NCBI GenBank assembly: GCA_018873245.2
Contig: JAEMBT020000002.1
Location: 4,158,001 to 4,222,000 of the forward strand
Reading direction: 5' to 3'
DNA length: 64,000 bases
Source of the DNA: Archegozetes longisetosus
Lineage: Eukaryota; Arthropoda; Arachnida; Sarcoptiformes; Trhypochthoniidae
Below, in pieces: positions 35,642 through 48,883 of the stretch (positions are counted from its first letter, which is position 1; every line of letters starts with the position of its first letter). Position numbers and translations under genes: made by a program. The notes beneath the pieces were generated by a model. That model ran no database searches and was not told the DNA's origin. It saw only the letters and a list, made by a program, of their open reading frames with translations.

Positions 35642-36313
35642 TTTACGCCCTTCGAGTGTCAAGTGTTTTGCTAAAGAGAGAAGGAAACTAAGAATCAGTG
35701 TAATGCATGTTAATCATTGTTTGTGTTAAGCGATGCTTTAGCAAGATTATCTATTACGTTAAAACATGAGTACTTATAAAAGATGAAAATAAGGCAAAAG
35801 TTTGATTTATGAATCTCTCAACTTCTAAACCCTAAACCACAAACTGGAATGCAACAGAGAGTTTGAAAACTATAAATAAAATCAATCATAGATTTGTTCA
35901 CCAACTTCAACAGTCAAAGTTATCTCTAAATTTTTAAGGCAAGATAGTTTTTTACGTGTTAGTGTTACACAAACTGAAAACGATACACATTTTTGCTAAA
36001 GTTTGAATCATTTTAGAGTATAATTTCCCATAGGATTATGACCACGAGGGAAATTGCAAAGATTTAAAGTGTGTAAAACTTTTTAAAATGAATCATTTTA
36101 GTAGATTTAACAATTGCATCGCTCAGTCAGAACGGCAACTTTTTCTAAGCTAAGGCATGAAGTAAAGGGTTCTGGTTCACATACCAGTTAGTCATTTGCT
36201 CCTTGTTCTTGCTGAGTTTTAGGTAATAGCGAGTCGTATATTTGCTTAAATGCTGACATACAGAAGTTCTTGAATTAGGTTGACTTAGGTTAAAGTGCTG
36301 GTTACACCACTAT

Positions 36314-36446
36314 GTTAGGTAAGTTAGGTAGGTTAGGTAGGTTAGGTAAGTTAGGTAAGTTAGGTAGGTTAGGTAGGTTAGGTAAGTTAGGTAAGTTAGG
36401 TAGGTTAGGTAGGTTAGGTAAGTTAGGTAAGTTAGGTAGGTTAGGT
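36314..36446. repeat. TTAGG-like minisatellite with 9-bp unit and 36-bp higher-order period
   Basis: Fourteen perfect 9-bp units plus a partial unit, each GTTAGGTAA (A) or GTTAGGTAG (G). The order is A G G A A G G A A G G A A G, so the array has a 36-bp superperiod of AAGG blocks. Units embed the arthropod telomere motif TTAGG, but the period is 9, not 5. A degenerate TTAGGTT pair precedes it at about 36277-36295. Confidence 0.92.
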
Positions 36447-38578
36447 CAGAGAAAGGCAAGCATAGAGTGCTAGGCATGAAGATTTAATATATGAAGCACC
36501 AGCGAATGATATGCATCCTTAATACCTAAAACTCTATTAAAAGGAACAACAAACAAAACAAACTGCAACTCAAACCACTACGGAAGTTATGTTGAAGCAA
36601 GTGTATAGTCTAAATATTCTACTGGTGATAAACAAGAAGAACTTAAAGTAAATCTCACTATAAATAATTTTGTCTCGCTTTTTATTATCCTATTTACTTT
36701 ATCATCATTCCAAAAAAGCTTATTTTTCATTAATTCAACAAATAGGAATATTACCAAAAGAAAAGCCAACGCTTTCAAAAATACCTTATCAAATGTAAAA
36801 CCATGGAAATGATCTACTTTTCGACGAATACTGTCTTAAAACTGAAAATTTTGGAGTCTTACTGTCTTTATATCTGAATGTGAATTAGAATTAATGTCAC
36901 AGAATAATTTAGATTTTCAAATAAATTCAAGCGACAAAAGCGGATATGACTATTGACAGACTAGGAGTCTATTTATAATGAAACGCTGTATAATAAATTA
37001 CATGATACTATGTAATGATAGCCTTTAAGGTGACATTTTGTATTTCTTAAACAGATAGCACGTTAGTTCGCCTTTTGCTACATATTGAAAAATGTTATAC
37101 GAAAAGCATCAGCATATAACAGACTAAAATAAGTATGCATTCAAAAATAGCTCAAACTTCGGTAAATAATAAATTTCTTTTTTTATCAAATAGAAAGTAT
37201 TCAACGGAGAAATGAAAAGAGCTAAAAGCAAAATACATTTAATCATATTTGAGAGTGAACAAAATATAGGATTTTTCAAATGCTAACTACTAGTTTAGTG
37301 ATGTTTAGGAAAGAAAATCATGCAAAATAGTCCTGCGATCATCTAAAAGATCAAATTTGAAATCATTTTCACCAATCACGACACGAGGTTGTAAAATAAA
37401 ATCTCAATTTGAATAAATATTTGTTGATATAACTATGAAAAGAAAGTATAGCTAACATCTTATTATAAAACAGAGAAAAATAGACTTAGAAGTGTTACTC
37501 AAAAAAAAGTGATGTCAATTAAATATGAAGAAATAGTCTATTTTAAGACTCCATTATTTTCAAGCCATTATGCTTACAAATCTTAAATAAGTAATGCATC
37601 CTATCTTCTCAACATGTTTACTACGAGTAGATATTAAAGAAATGAAAATTAGCTTACCATTTAAAAACTAAATCTACTCTATTTTCCATTCAAAGTTATA
37701 ATACCCTCAAAATTTCCTATTTGTTCAGCTTTTTTATTTTAATGTTACAACTCTTGAACAAGTACTAAAAATGATCATTAAATTATCTTTATTTTCGTTA
37801 TTAGGACAATTAGTGCGTTTCTTCAAAGTCCAAAAATATATTGATTTTTTAGTTTGAATTACACTTTCTATGGAATATTACATTTTTAGACTTTTTTAAC
37901 AGAATTAACTCATATTCTCGTAATTTCGTTATCTGGTTTCACAAATGAGCCTGTCTTTAATCTAATTAATGTTTTATGGGCAAAGCAATGGTTTGACGCA
38001 AAATATGTTGTTATACAGGATTTCTTAACAAATTGCAAACAAGTTTGCTTTCTTTAGGAAAGCTTAGTAAAAGAGATATTTTGATAAAAGGTAGTGATAT
38101 TTAAACAAAAAGTAGAGAGCAACAATTATAATCCAATTTATTAAATTGCGAAGATTCCACGATAAATATTGAGCTTTATTATTGATACGTATATCACTTG
38201 TTGAGGTAAAGTATTTGTATACAGGCATTGGGAGTACTTATTTTGAAGATTTTCAAGTTTATCTAAAAGCGTGTCCTTTACTCAGAAGACTCTGTAAAGG
38301 ACTCTGTATTTTATTCTGATCCATATTTACATTAGCAAATATCTAAACTTAAAACTACAAGCTTTATAAAAGAAAATATAGAGAAAAACCAAGTGATAAA
38401 TGCCAGTACTTGTTTCTATTGAATATATTCGTGAGACTATATCATATCGAAAACATTATAAATAACAAAAATCGATATGAAAACATTACCGCTACAGAGA
38501 TTGTGTTTCTTCTTCTTGAAAATTTTCAAAATCTGTTTAATATAGACTCTTTTTACTGAACGCTTTTTAAGCGTCAAC

Positions 38579-38608
38579 CTTCTGAGTATCTGAGTATCTG
38601 AGTATCTC
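38579..38608. repeat. Tandem repeat, 10-bp unit, about three copies
   Basis: CTTCTGAGTATCTGAGTATC: the unit GAGTATCT is repeated with TCTGAGTATC periodicity and then decays. Short simple repeat. Confidence 0.7.
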
Positions 38609-40748
38609 TAGAGTATAACGTAATCATTTGGTAATTACATGCGAAGGCGAAACGTCAATATTTGATTATTTGGCGAGAACAACTCGAACAATCAATACAT
38701 GAAAAGCCATTGAAAGCTTCTAATATATGTGCGTTAGATGTGTATTTTAATATTATATTTAGTAATTTTGAAACTTTTCTCAATCTCTGCTTATTCAGAT
38801 GTATTTTGAGAATTTGTATTACATTAGTGAATGTTAAGAAATAGTTGTCAGTTAAGGGAACTGTTTGAATAACTTGTACTTTTGTTCAGATTCAACTCAT
38901 TTTATGACAAGCAATAATCAAAATATTTTTATACTATGATCGAAAACAAAATGTAAGAGCACAAGCATAGAATATTTTTGCTAAAGCAAATTTCTAACTT
39001 ACAATAACAAAGAATTCTCTCAAACCATTGAGAATGTGAATCAGTTTGAGTGTTTCAATCCATTGGCTGGTTCTGTTAGAAGACATAATATATTTTCAGT
39101 CAATCAATGTTCTAAGACGAATATTGAGCCAAAGGTAAGCTATAGATAGAAGTCATTTAAACAAAATAAGTTTTGTTTATGTTATTATGACATTTCCCGT
39201 TTACAACAAATTATAAAATTGTGATCAAAGATAACAATCCGAACAGACTTTAGCTTTGATTTACATGTAAATTATTTCTCCTTTAATTTACTGATAGATC
39301 GAAGCATCAATAAATCTATGATTTTTGTTGAGTAGATACTATGAAATCTCAAATATCAACAAGAATATGAAGAAGAGAAAAGGAAAACACCATCTTTTGT
39401 ACAGTTTCAATAAGATGACAATCAAGTGTATCAGAGAAGTAATAAAAGAAAGCTAGCTTAGATTTTTAGTGCCCAAATTTCAAACTGAACTGATCGAAGC
39501 GTTAAGAAGAATAAATAGTATCTGAATTTACTTGCGCGCAGACCATTATTTATTAAAGCACTTTATTTGTCTCCTCTTTTATTCAGTGAACATCTCCAGA
39601 TAAAATTAACTTTCTTTTGTTTTATTAAATTCAATTTCAGCTCCTTTTCTAAATACATTTATTTTCAGGTTGAGCTTAACTAAAGATCAAAATAGTGTCA
39701 CTGAGGACTAGTTGAAAAGTGAAAAGTTTTAAATATGCTGATTACGAAACATAATTAAAGCATGAATTTAATAAAGATTTGTGTTTTAAATTGACCCAAT
39801 ATAAATGCAATTATGAATAACAACCATCTACAAGCATTCAAAGCCTATAAAGGTTTACCTCTAATTCATGTTTTTAAGTTAAGGTCATATAAATTGGTTT
39901 CAATCAGAAGAAATATTCTTTCTATACGTGAGCCACAATTCTCTAAACATTATATTTAACGAACACAATCTTATGATTCAAACCACATCACACATGGGAT
40001 CTAAGAACAAATTTTTTTCTAGATTGAACTTGAATTTCAAGCTTGTATTTCATGACATGAATGAGAAAATAATTTAGAAATTACCAAACAAGAAAATGGC
40101 GCCATATAAAAATAAAAGCAAAATGTTCAAATACATTCGTTTAAAGAGTAACTAAATAAAAGTAGTATAAATATCTTTAAATAAAGCTTAACACAATTGA
40201 ATTGTATTTGATAAAATCGCGCTTAGAAATATCATGATAATTGCGCTCATAAACCATTCTTCTAGGAGTTAATGAACAGTTATTTTTGTGTTGAATTATT
40301 GATTTGAGTTGGTTGGCATAAAAGATAAATATCCAGTTCTTTATTTAGATGAATGTTGTAATTTGACTTGTTTCTAAAATTCTACTCCATAAATCAAAAT
40401 AATTAGCATAATGATTAATATGAATAATATTATTATTTGTACCCTTGTGTATTTTTTACTCGACAAAGCTATAAACCTTTCATATAACTCATACAACTAC
40501 AATCTGATTTCCACTATGGCAAAACTCGATCACAGAAATCAGTTTTTAAAGCATCACCTGCTTCTATGGGATCTATGATGCTAAACAGTTCAGGTTGTGG
40601 CTAAAATAACTTAAAGCCACGAATTTTCGAAAATTTTTATAGAAATTAGAGTTAAAGTAAAGATATGCAAACGATAACAGAGCTAATCGAGTGCAAAAAA
40701 CATTTGGTAAAACTTGTATCAAGCTCCTTAACTTGGGTTATAGCAAAC

Positions 40749-40808
40749 CTCAATTATAGCAACAAGATTTAGATGCATTTAGATTCACAGACGACTGCTA
40801 TAATTGAG
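40749..40808. repeat. 13-bp perfect inverted repeat, possible pogo-like remnant
   Basis: CTCAATTATAGCA (40749-40761) and TGCTATAATTGAG (40796-40808) enclose 34 bp. The CTC/TATAGC content recalls pogo/Tigger ends, and GGTTATAGCAAACC just upstream fits, but no CAGT terminus or TA duplication is clear. The open frame just right of it (40927-41157, minus) is basic, but I cannot identify it as transposase. Confidence 0.4.
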
Positions 40809-42546
40809 ACTAGACTCTATTCTTTATTTCATGATGGATATTGCATTGAGCTAAATGTCTGTGAATATAATAGTAATAAGAGAATATTTTGAGGAAACGG
40901 TTGCTTATCATGAGTTATAATCAATTTTATGGAATGATTTTCTTAACTAAAGGAATTGGCATAAAAATCAGAGCTTTGCTATAATGGCGTTTGACTCTTA
41001 CTTTGTTAGTCAGGATAATTCTCTGATGCATTATAGGTAGAAATGTTAGTGCAGAACATCCTAAGTGTCTCTTATCTCGACTGACATTTATTTTCTCTGA
41101 CTTAATCCCTTTTACGAATGCAGCTGTAGATGTCCTGCTCTTTCTGTGGTATAACACTAGGTGTGAGTCTCCACAAGATAGAAATAATAGTATATTAATA
41201 TGAATGTTGATGGCAACAAAAAAAGATGGAAAATTGTAATTTTATTCAACTTTCTTGCCACACAGTCGAACATGATTAATTATAAAATTTACATAAGTGT
41301 TTAAAAATTCATAAGTTATATACGTCTGATTAATGAGAGATCAACTTATTATGCATTGTTACGATGAAAGTATTCATCGTAAACTTCTAGTCTTCAATAA
41401 GTTTGAAGGAAAGGCTTTAGAAAGACACGCAGTGTAGTAGTCAACAATTATTAATGATTTCTCATAAATATTAATAACAATCTATTGAGACAAGTTATAT
41501 CCCTTTGTCGTAAAGAATAGTGAGATGGTGTTTGCTCAGTGCTGTGTTGGTATTATATTCTTTCTAACGTGTTCTCTTTCTAAACTTAAGTAAGCAAATC
41601 ATTCTCAACATCACTCTATACTACATTCACTTGTAAGCAAACGCTCGATATTTACTTTTGAGAATTTTATTATTTATGAAAATGTTTTAAAAATAGCTTC
41701 TAAATAAATAGATTGTTTTGAGAAATTTAACTTACAATCGTAATAGAGATGATCCGGTAGTTACTGAGGATTATCTTATTTGGATACCTTACCGATGGGT
41801 CTAAATAATGAAAACATGAAAATCAGATTTGCACTCATAAAACTATTAAAGCCAAAAAATCATAAATACATTTTGAAGCAGGTCTCAAAACAACAATCCG
41901 TTACCATTATAATGTGCTTGTTTGTTTAATACAGCTAATTTTTTATATACTTCAATAATTCAGTGGTGCATAAATGAAAATTATTTGTCATATCTTACGT
42001 TAATTTAAAGTCTTGATTTGACTAAATAAACTCAGATTTAACGATACTAATTAAGCAAGGCTTTGCAACACAAAAATATAGAAATAATTTTGCAATGTAT
42101 TGCATAAGGGTTTTTGGTACTTTGTTAATTATTATGCGAGTAAAGTTAGCAAACAATACTTAATGATAGTCGTACTAAAATCTAACTGAGAATATGAAAC
42201 ATTATCCATTGGACTGGATTAATATTAACAACCATCCCACGCGTCTCGTTGATAAAAATCTTAGCTGTCAGTTTAGTCGATCTTCGACATTACCTAAGCT
42301 TCAGTTCTAGCTAAGTGTTTCAACTAATCGACAAACTTCTAAGTCATCTACTTATTCGTCTGACAAATGTATCACTTCTTTTATGTCATCAATTGCATGG
42401 CATTAGAATAAGTCATGATTTTTAGGTATAAGTTCATTATTCAACAATAATTCGATGCATTCGGAGACTTATGACGGATTAGAAGGAATGGTATTAAGAG
42501 ATATTTTTTATGGAGAAAAATAAACATTATTTGTGGTGAGATGGGA

Positions 42547-42685
42547 GTGATATGAGCAATGTTTTAGAGTTATTCGGGTAGGAATGAAGTGAAAGACTAC
42601 AAAAGACGACAACAACAGAGTGACCACATATTATATGGCTGCTGCTTACGAAGCAGAATATGAATTTTAGAACAAATGGATATAT
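42547..42685. repeat. Diverged dispersed repeat, copy B
   Basis: Second copy of the element at 34861-35030, same orientation, with shared blocks such as CTTACGAAGCAGAATATGAA. Coding capacity not seen. Confidence 0.5.
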
Positions 42686-45600
42686 GTTACAATGCCCTTA
42701 CATATGGTTACTATAATTAAAACAGTTTCGATCACATTTATATTCATTAGTAATAACTGGTTTGATATAAAGCGTGGGATTATCATTTCATACGGTTTTA
42801 TACTTTGGAAAGGATAGAGGAGTCGATCAATCAGATAAAATATTTATTTAAATATAGAAAACTAATAAATAATAAATAAAAACTTCTAATCACTATTTAT
42901 GAAATAAATCTAGCATAAATGCTGTTTTTCTCAGTTTAAATGAGTAACTTATGTTTAATATCAATAATAATCATTTGGTAACTATTTCTGACCAATAGCA
43001 CAATATAATTGAAAGTACTAAATTCTATTCCCTTCACTCAATCTTCAAGCATAAAGAAATTCAGTGCTGACTGATAGCATAAAATTCTAATAAAAAATTC
43101 ATATTTTTTGGAAATCTGATGCGAATCGATTGAGTTTGAATTCAATACTAGAAATTTTCATTAATGCAAAAGAGGGTACTATAAGAAGAAAAAAAGATCA
43201 ATAGTCGGTTGTGACCGTGCCTAAAAAAATATTCAAAAATCTGATTAAATTGATAATAAATTTGAATCTGTATTAGATTCAAATCTTGGTAATGTTGAAC
43301 ATGTTACAAATCTGAATCTAATTTAAGAAATTAGGCACACGAGTATTTTAGAATCACTTAATGTGTTTTCAGTCTTTTGAGAGCAACTTATTGTTTGGGG
43401 TTTATTTTACTAATCAAACAAGGTAAAGCTTTTGTAAAGAGCATTTTCAAGAATATGAAGCTTTCCATGTTTTAGTTAAGATCATTTCAAGAGACAAATA
43501 CAAAACATGCAAATAATTTACAGTTAACTAAACTAAATTCTTTTGATCAAGTCTGAAATGGTGAAGTGCAGGAATTACTTAACGACCATTACAGCTTATG
43601 AGTTCTCAGATACAGTGAAGTGATATACACAAGACTAATGCTTATGACATTTTTTCATTTGTCTCACTATAATCATAGAGCCGCATCATTAGGTTCGCGA
43701 TTCTCATTATGTCTTATATTTGATTTTGTTTTGAGCACATCTCATTCCTAACCCTATGATAATAATTGAGAAAAAAAAGTTAATTTATCCGAAAAAGAGA
43801 AGAGAAAATGCAAATAATAAGTAAGAGCGACGAATTTGTTACGACTGTTTTGTTGTATAATCTCAAGTATCATCGAGTCAATTGTATACCAGAAATACGT
43901 TTTATGAAGAGCTCTACGGAATATAAATCTGCTTTCACAACAATCAGTGTTTGAACAAATTTACATAAAATTTGATGACTAAGTGTTATCTTAGAGAAAA
44001 TATAGCACTTTTCTCCATACAAATTCATATTCTCTTAGTTAATGTTTAGTATTCAGCAAAATATTAGGTTTTTCATGTCTTTAGTACTTTATGCCCATCA
44101 GAATATTCTGAATTCCAAAGCAAACAACTCTTAAGCTGGAATTGAACCGCAAGTTTTAGTAGAAACCGATTGGCTTTTTATGCGAAGCCATACGCTTAGC
44201 AACGACTTTATTGCAGAAATTGCATGCTCTTAGGCAAAAGAGTCTCATTTGTTAGTTATTTGACAAAACAACTGCGTATTTTATATTTCCAATGAGGATA
44301 TACTCTTTTTCACTAAAGTCAATATAAATGCTAAAGTTCTCTTATTCAAATTTTTGCCAATTGTTCTTAGAGGAATAGTTAGAATAACTCATAAAAATTG
44401 TATATTTTTCTCAACATATCGGATCAGGTGATAAAAAAAAGTCTGTTTTAATTGAATTAAATCATTTTGAGTTGAATTATGATTTTAACCAAACCAAAGT
44501 CTGTGCAATTTCAATGTTAATTTTAGATGAATAATTCTTTGATCTTATAGTTTTCTTATCAAAAATGAAACCAATGAGAATATTCAAATTAAGATTAAGA
44601 TTGTTCATTTTATTTCAAAGACAATCTCAAAACTGAAGTGAAGTTGTGGCAAAATTGTCTATGAGCTGAAATTTACATAAAAATGTAACATATAATTTGA
44701 AATGAATTGGCACAAAACGAGAAGTAACTCGTGGGAAGAGTAAGGAATATGATTTTATCGATTTATGTTACTATAGCTGAGCAAACAATATGCTACTGCA
44801 TTATATGCTATCGTTCTTTTTCAGATTTGATTTGATGCAAAAAAGATTGTATTGCATTCAGAATAATAGTTGAACCCATATATGAGTCAGATCCTAAATT
44901 GATTGCAAAACAAGACTGTCGTCAAGTAGCATAAATAACTTGCTTTACAAATTGGAATATTTGTAGAAAGAGATAGTGTTTGTTTCATGTCATCTTTTAG
45001 GAGTTCAATATAAAACTCTATCAACAGCTCCGCAACACAACAAATCATCAAAAACGAATATCAATTGTCAAATCTAAACTTTTTACTGAAGCTTACTTTC
45101 TCATTAATGTTTCATCTTGAGAATGTTGGTTTCCTAGCTTTGTTTGAGTAGAAAATCAATTAATTGGTGATTTAAATAGGTTTTTGTGATGTTATCGAAA
45201 AACAAATTCTGGATGATTGTTGTTGGCGCAAGCTCAATAAGCTGAGCACCTGGAATTTTTCTAACCAAATTGTATTGTAACAATCGAAATATAAAAATTG
45301 ATGAGATGAGAAAAATCGTATTACAGTTAAATCTATCTAGCTTGAATAGACACTTAAGTGGTTCTAAAAGGCGATATAGAAACATGCCATAGAAACAAGG
45401 TTTAATTGTTATTGATTTTTAAAAACCATTTAAAACCATTTAGCTACACGTCAAAGTAAGACAGGTCTGATGTATGCTAAGAACTCGATAATTGTTACAC
45501 TAATTCAATTGTAATTTTAAAATTGATTAAAAAATCCCATTAACAGACAGCGTACTCTAAAAATGGAGATCAATGTAGTGTAGATGTATGCGCACAAAAC

Positions 45601-45898
45601 TAGTTGGAATTTGGCGATCTCGAAAGTATGAACTTGAACTGACTCTAATAATTAGATTAACATAAGCCTTATTCAAGATAAATATATAAACATTATACAC
45701 ATGTTCGGTAAGTGTGACAATCACATCACACTTCTGACATATTTAATCTTAAGTTCTAATTGGGGACACTTTATGTTATCTACAATGATTATCTGAAATA
45801 TTGCCATCCATTGAGGGCTGAATTAAGAATCAGGTTTTCAACAAAACTATGTACAATGATCGTGTAGTACAGTCGTCGTAAAGTAAATCTGCCTTAAT

Positions 45899-45927
45899 CC
45901 CTGATGCGCGCGGACGATAAATCAGGG
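45899..45927. repeat. Hairpin CCCTGAT/ATCAGGG with GC-rich loop
   Basis: A 7-bp perfect stem encloses GCGCGCGGACGATAA, the most GC-rich short stretch in the surrounding kilobases. Flanks GCCTTAAT and CAAGCA extend the symmetry weakly. Could be the palindromic end or core of an old transposon. Confidence 0.45.
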
Positions 45928-47380
45928 CAAGCATAAAAATTTAATACTTTAATACAGGGCTATTGTTTAACTCTAAGTTCACGAATGGAAATTAACATTT
46001 GGTTCAAGAATCACAATAGAAGCGTTTATTAACTCAGATATCATGAATTAACTTTGAACTAACTGACTTGAAAAGTCAATAAAATTATTGATTTTGGGTG
46101 ACTATTTGGGCATTAATCATCGTTAGAATATAATGACTGATATTTAAGTTCAATGTTTTTTCATAGGTAATTGAATGGATTGACAAACCGTTAAAAACTA
46201 GTTGGGCATAAGTCAAGGATTGATAAAGGCAGATGTACTTGACTGTAATTGTACAGTCAAGTAAATATATGAGTATTTTGTTTTACATCCAAATGATCAA
46301 TTCGTTCATTCTTATCATTAAACGAGCATCACTTTCACTTTCGTCAAATCCTTTTAGTGTAAGATTTTTTGTCTTCTTCACTGGTATACTGTTACTGAGA
46401 GTCAATTTCCGAAAATAATCAAATAAATGTCGGGCCATAAAGAGAGAAGATATTTTGTTGTGACTCGCAGTATATAACTTTATTTACTTAATTTCAATAA
46501 GAAAGAGTTTATTTTGATCGTGAAGGCAAGTATTGGTATGATATAGAAATGGTGAGTTTGAAAGCTATTTTGGAGGTAAATTGTTAGGCATCCATGGAAA
46601 TAATGTAAATACCAAAATAGCTAGAAGTACAATGAATTTGCTATTAAGCACAACATGTTTGCTGTAACTTAATACACACAGATAACAATGCCTGACCCTT
46701 CAATCAAATAACTCCATAAAACGAAAAATAAATAAAACACAACAAACAAAACTCATTGTTCAGACATTATAGTGAAAAGACAAATACCTCAGCTTCAGTA
46801 AGTTTTATAAAACTGAAGAATCGATTGGCTCAAATTTGGTGTGCATGAAACCAAAATTGTTTTATCTGAGATGTAAACAAATATTTTTGATACGAAACAA
46901 TAGGCATAACCTTTTGGAATGGAAAAAGCATTAGTCCGTCACATTTGGCGATATTTCTAACGATAAGACTTTAAAAGAAAGCAAAAGTCTGTGATTGATT
47001 TGATCTACTTTTTCTACTCTTAAAGGGGTTCCCTTTGCTTGTATTTTGATGTTTTTTCTTACAAAAATTCTAGTCAACAACTGAGAGCTATCTATCATTT
47101 TGATGTTTTAGCTTTTCTCTGCTTAACTCAATTTTTTCATTGGTTATCTTTGAGACTGCGTTTCAATTGATACCTCAATAATTGATTAGCACTTTGGAGA
47201 ATCTGAAATTTTTCAGTTGCTAGGTCAAATAATATAGTGATTCATTCAAAAAGAGAACATCAAATAGAAATAGTCAAAAGTATATTTCAAGTTTATATGA
47301 TTTATAAGTATTAGCATAACTGTAAACAGTGTAAAGGAATGGTTGAACAAGCGTCGAGTATTGATCATAAGAGTGGACAA

Positions 47381-47419
47381 GTTGGATATAAGTTGGATAT
47401 AAGTTGGATATAAGTTGGA
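47381..47419. repeat. Tandem repeat, 11-bp unit, about 3.5 copies
   Basis: AGTTGGATATA repeated head to tail, perfect in the first three copies. Confidence 0.8.
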
Positions 47420-48826
47420 AAATAAGTTTATGAAGTTTCTGAAAGATTAATTTTGGAGCTAGTCATTAATGGTCTATAATATAAAGCTTCTTAAACTAAG
47501 TACATCAATTAAGATGACTTACCTTACCCTTAAGACCACCTAATATTTAGTTTGGTATATAAATCAGCGGCCGCTCAAAACTTCAAGACCATTGTTCTAA
47601 TGGCCTATAATTTGGTTTCACACCATTTGACAACGTTTTATAGCGATAGTGAAGCTTTCGAAATGTTTCATTTGAGATAAATTTTTGTCAAGCAATTTTA
47701 ACAAATTATACAACGTACAAGTTTTGATTGCAAAAACTCAGGTTCAATTAATTTAATATATCATAAAAAATCGTAAATAATTTTACTTAGCAAGCAATCA
47801 TTTTACTTATTTTACGTTTAGACTAGTTATTAATGGATAAGTAAGGTGTTAATTTATGGATTTTTCTATAATTAACTTGTTTATAAATGGTTTATAAATG
47901 ACTTATAAATTGATCTAATAAATTACAGTTTATAAATGGTTTACAAAATGGGTTTTCTCATCAAAGCTCAAACTTGAATATTTTGTTAGGCACTTGAAAG
48001 CTTTAGACAGACCCACAAACCGGCATCTAATCGAAAAGCAAACAATTGAACATTTAGCCCTGAATAATTAATCAATACTCATCACAATAATGCAATTGTA
48101 TTAATCAAATTAAATCTAATGCATCTTCTCCTTTCATATTTGTTCGTCGATTATTGGGTGTTGTACTGCTTTGTTGTCAACTCGATTCATCTAAAATATG
48201 ATCTGTTTCATTAATTGAATACATTTGCGAACAAATATACTCTATTTTTAAGGTAATAAAAGATAATAAAACAAGTTTGAACACTTAGAATGCAAACTCT
48301 TTATTCCAGTTGCAGTCTGACCTGAAAACATAAATGACAGAAACATCTAGACTTTGTGTTTGCGATATCTTCAGTAGACTATGTTTTTGACAAGGCTTGG
48401 TCTGCATTTTGACACGTGATTGCGAAACGTTTTTCTAACATTAAATCTACATTTCATAATGTTTGTTAGTATTGATTTTTGAGACCTAGTTAAATTGAAT
48501 TAATTTGACTTAAAATCGATTTGCAATATAATTACAAATAATCAGTTGTATGATAACAATATCAAATTTTCCATTTTCAGGCTCGTTACCATTTCAATCA
48601 ATAACTTATGTGAATACTACTCAAATCATTTTCGTCATTATTGTGCAACTTCTTTCAGAGTATTGGATGAGAAATCATGTGTTTCACTACTCTTACTTTG
48701 CGTAATATATTCTATGCATAATTTGTTTTTGTTCACGATTATTTTATATGTTTTATAAATATTTTCATCAAAATCTACAAAAATATTTTATTTCTCTCTG
48801 AGTTACTAATGAACTTTATTGTGAAA

Positions 48827-48828
<2 letters not shown>

Positions 48829-48881
<53 letters not shown>
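48829..48881. repeat. (GA)n microsatellite
   Basis: About 26 uninterrupted AG dinucleotides. Confidence 0.95.

Positions 48882-48883
<2 letters not shown>

Larger units (their letters stand above)
32368..36313. other. Gene-poor region upstream of the NWD-like gene
   Basis: Should contain the NWD-like 5' UTR and promoter. I see a GC-rich exon-like island (33079-33180), part of a dispersed repeat (34861-35030) and an hAT-like terminus near 35595-35641. No intact gene. Confidence 0.5.
36447..48828. other. Gene-poor region, first part
   Basis: About 12 kb of AT-rich DNA without a gene I can support. It holds a 10-bp triplet repeat (38579-38608), a possible pogo-like remnant (40749-40808), copy B of a dispersed repeat (42547-42685), a GC-rich hairpin (45899-45927), an 11-bp tandem repeat (47381-47419) and a cluster of TTTATAAATGG motifs (47880-47945). 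Open frames such as 40927-41157 and 45134-45385 (minus) show no confident domain. Confidence 0.5.

Noticed and set aside
40927-41157. 76-codon minus-strand frame near a pogo-like inverted repeat, considered as a transposase fragment
   Set aside because: Basic composition only; no DDE/D motif or DNA-binding domain that I could match.
44140-44216. tRNA-like sequence on the minus strand, with B-box GGTTCAATTCC and an anticodon-arm-like GGCTT-CGCATAA-AAGCC
   Set aside because: The T-stem does not pair, the D-arm cannot be formed, the base before the anticodon-like CAT is not T and there is no acceptor stem. At best a decayed tRNA fragment or SINE head.
47568-47580. GCGGCCGC (NotI site) as a vector or contamination mark
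   Set aside because: The flanks are ordinary AT-rich genomic sequence with no vector-like stretch; an isolated chance site.
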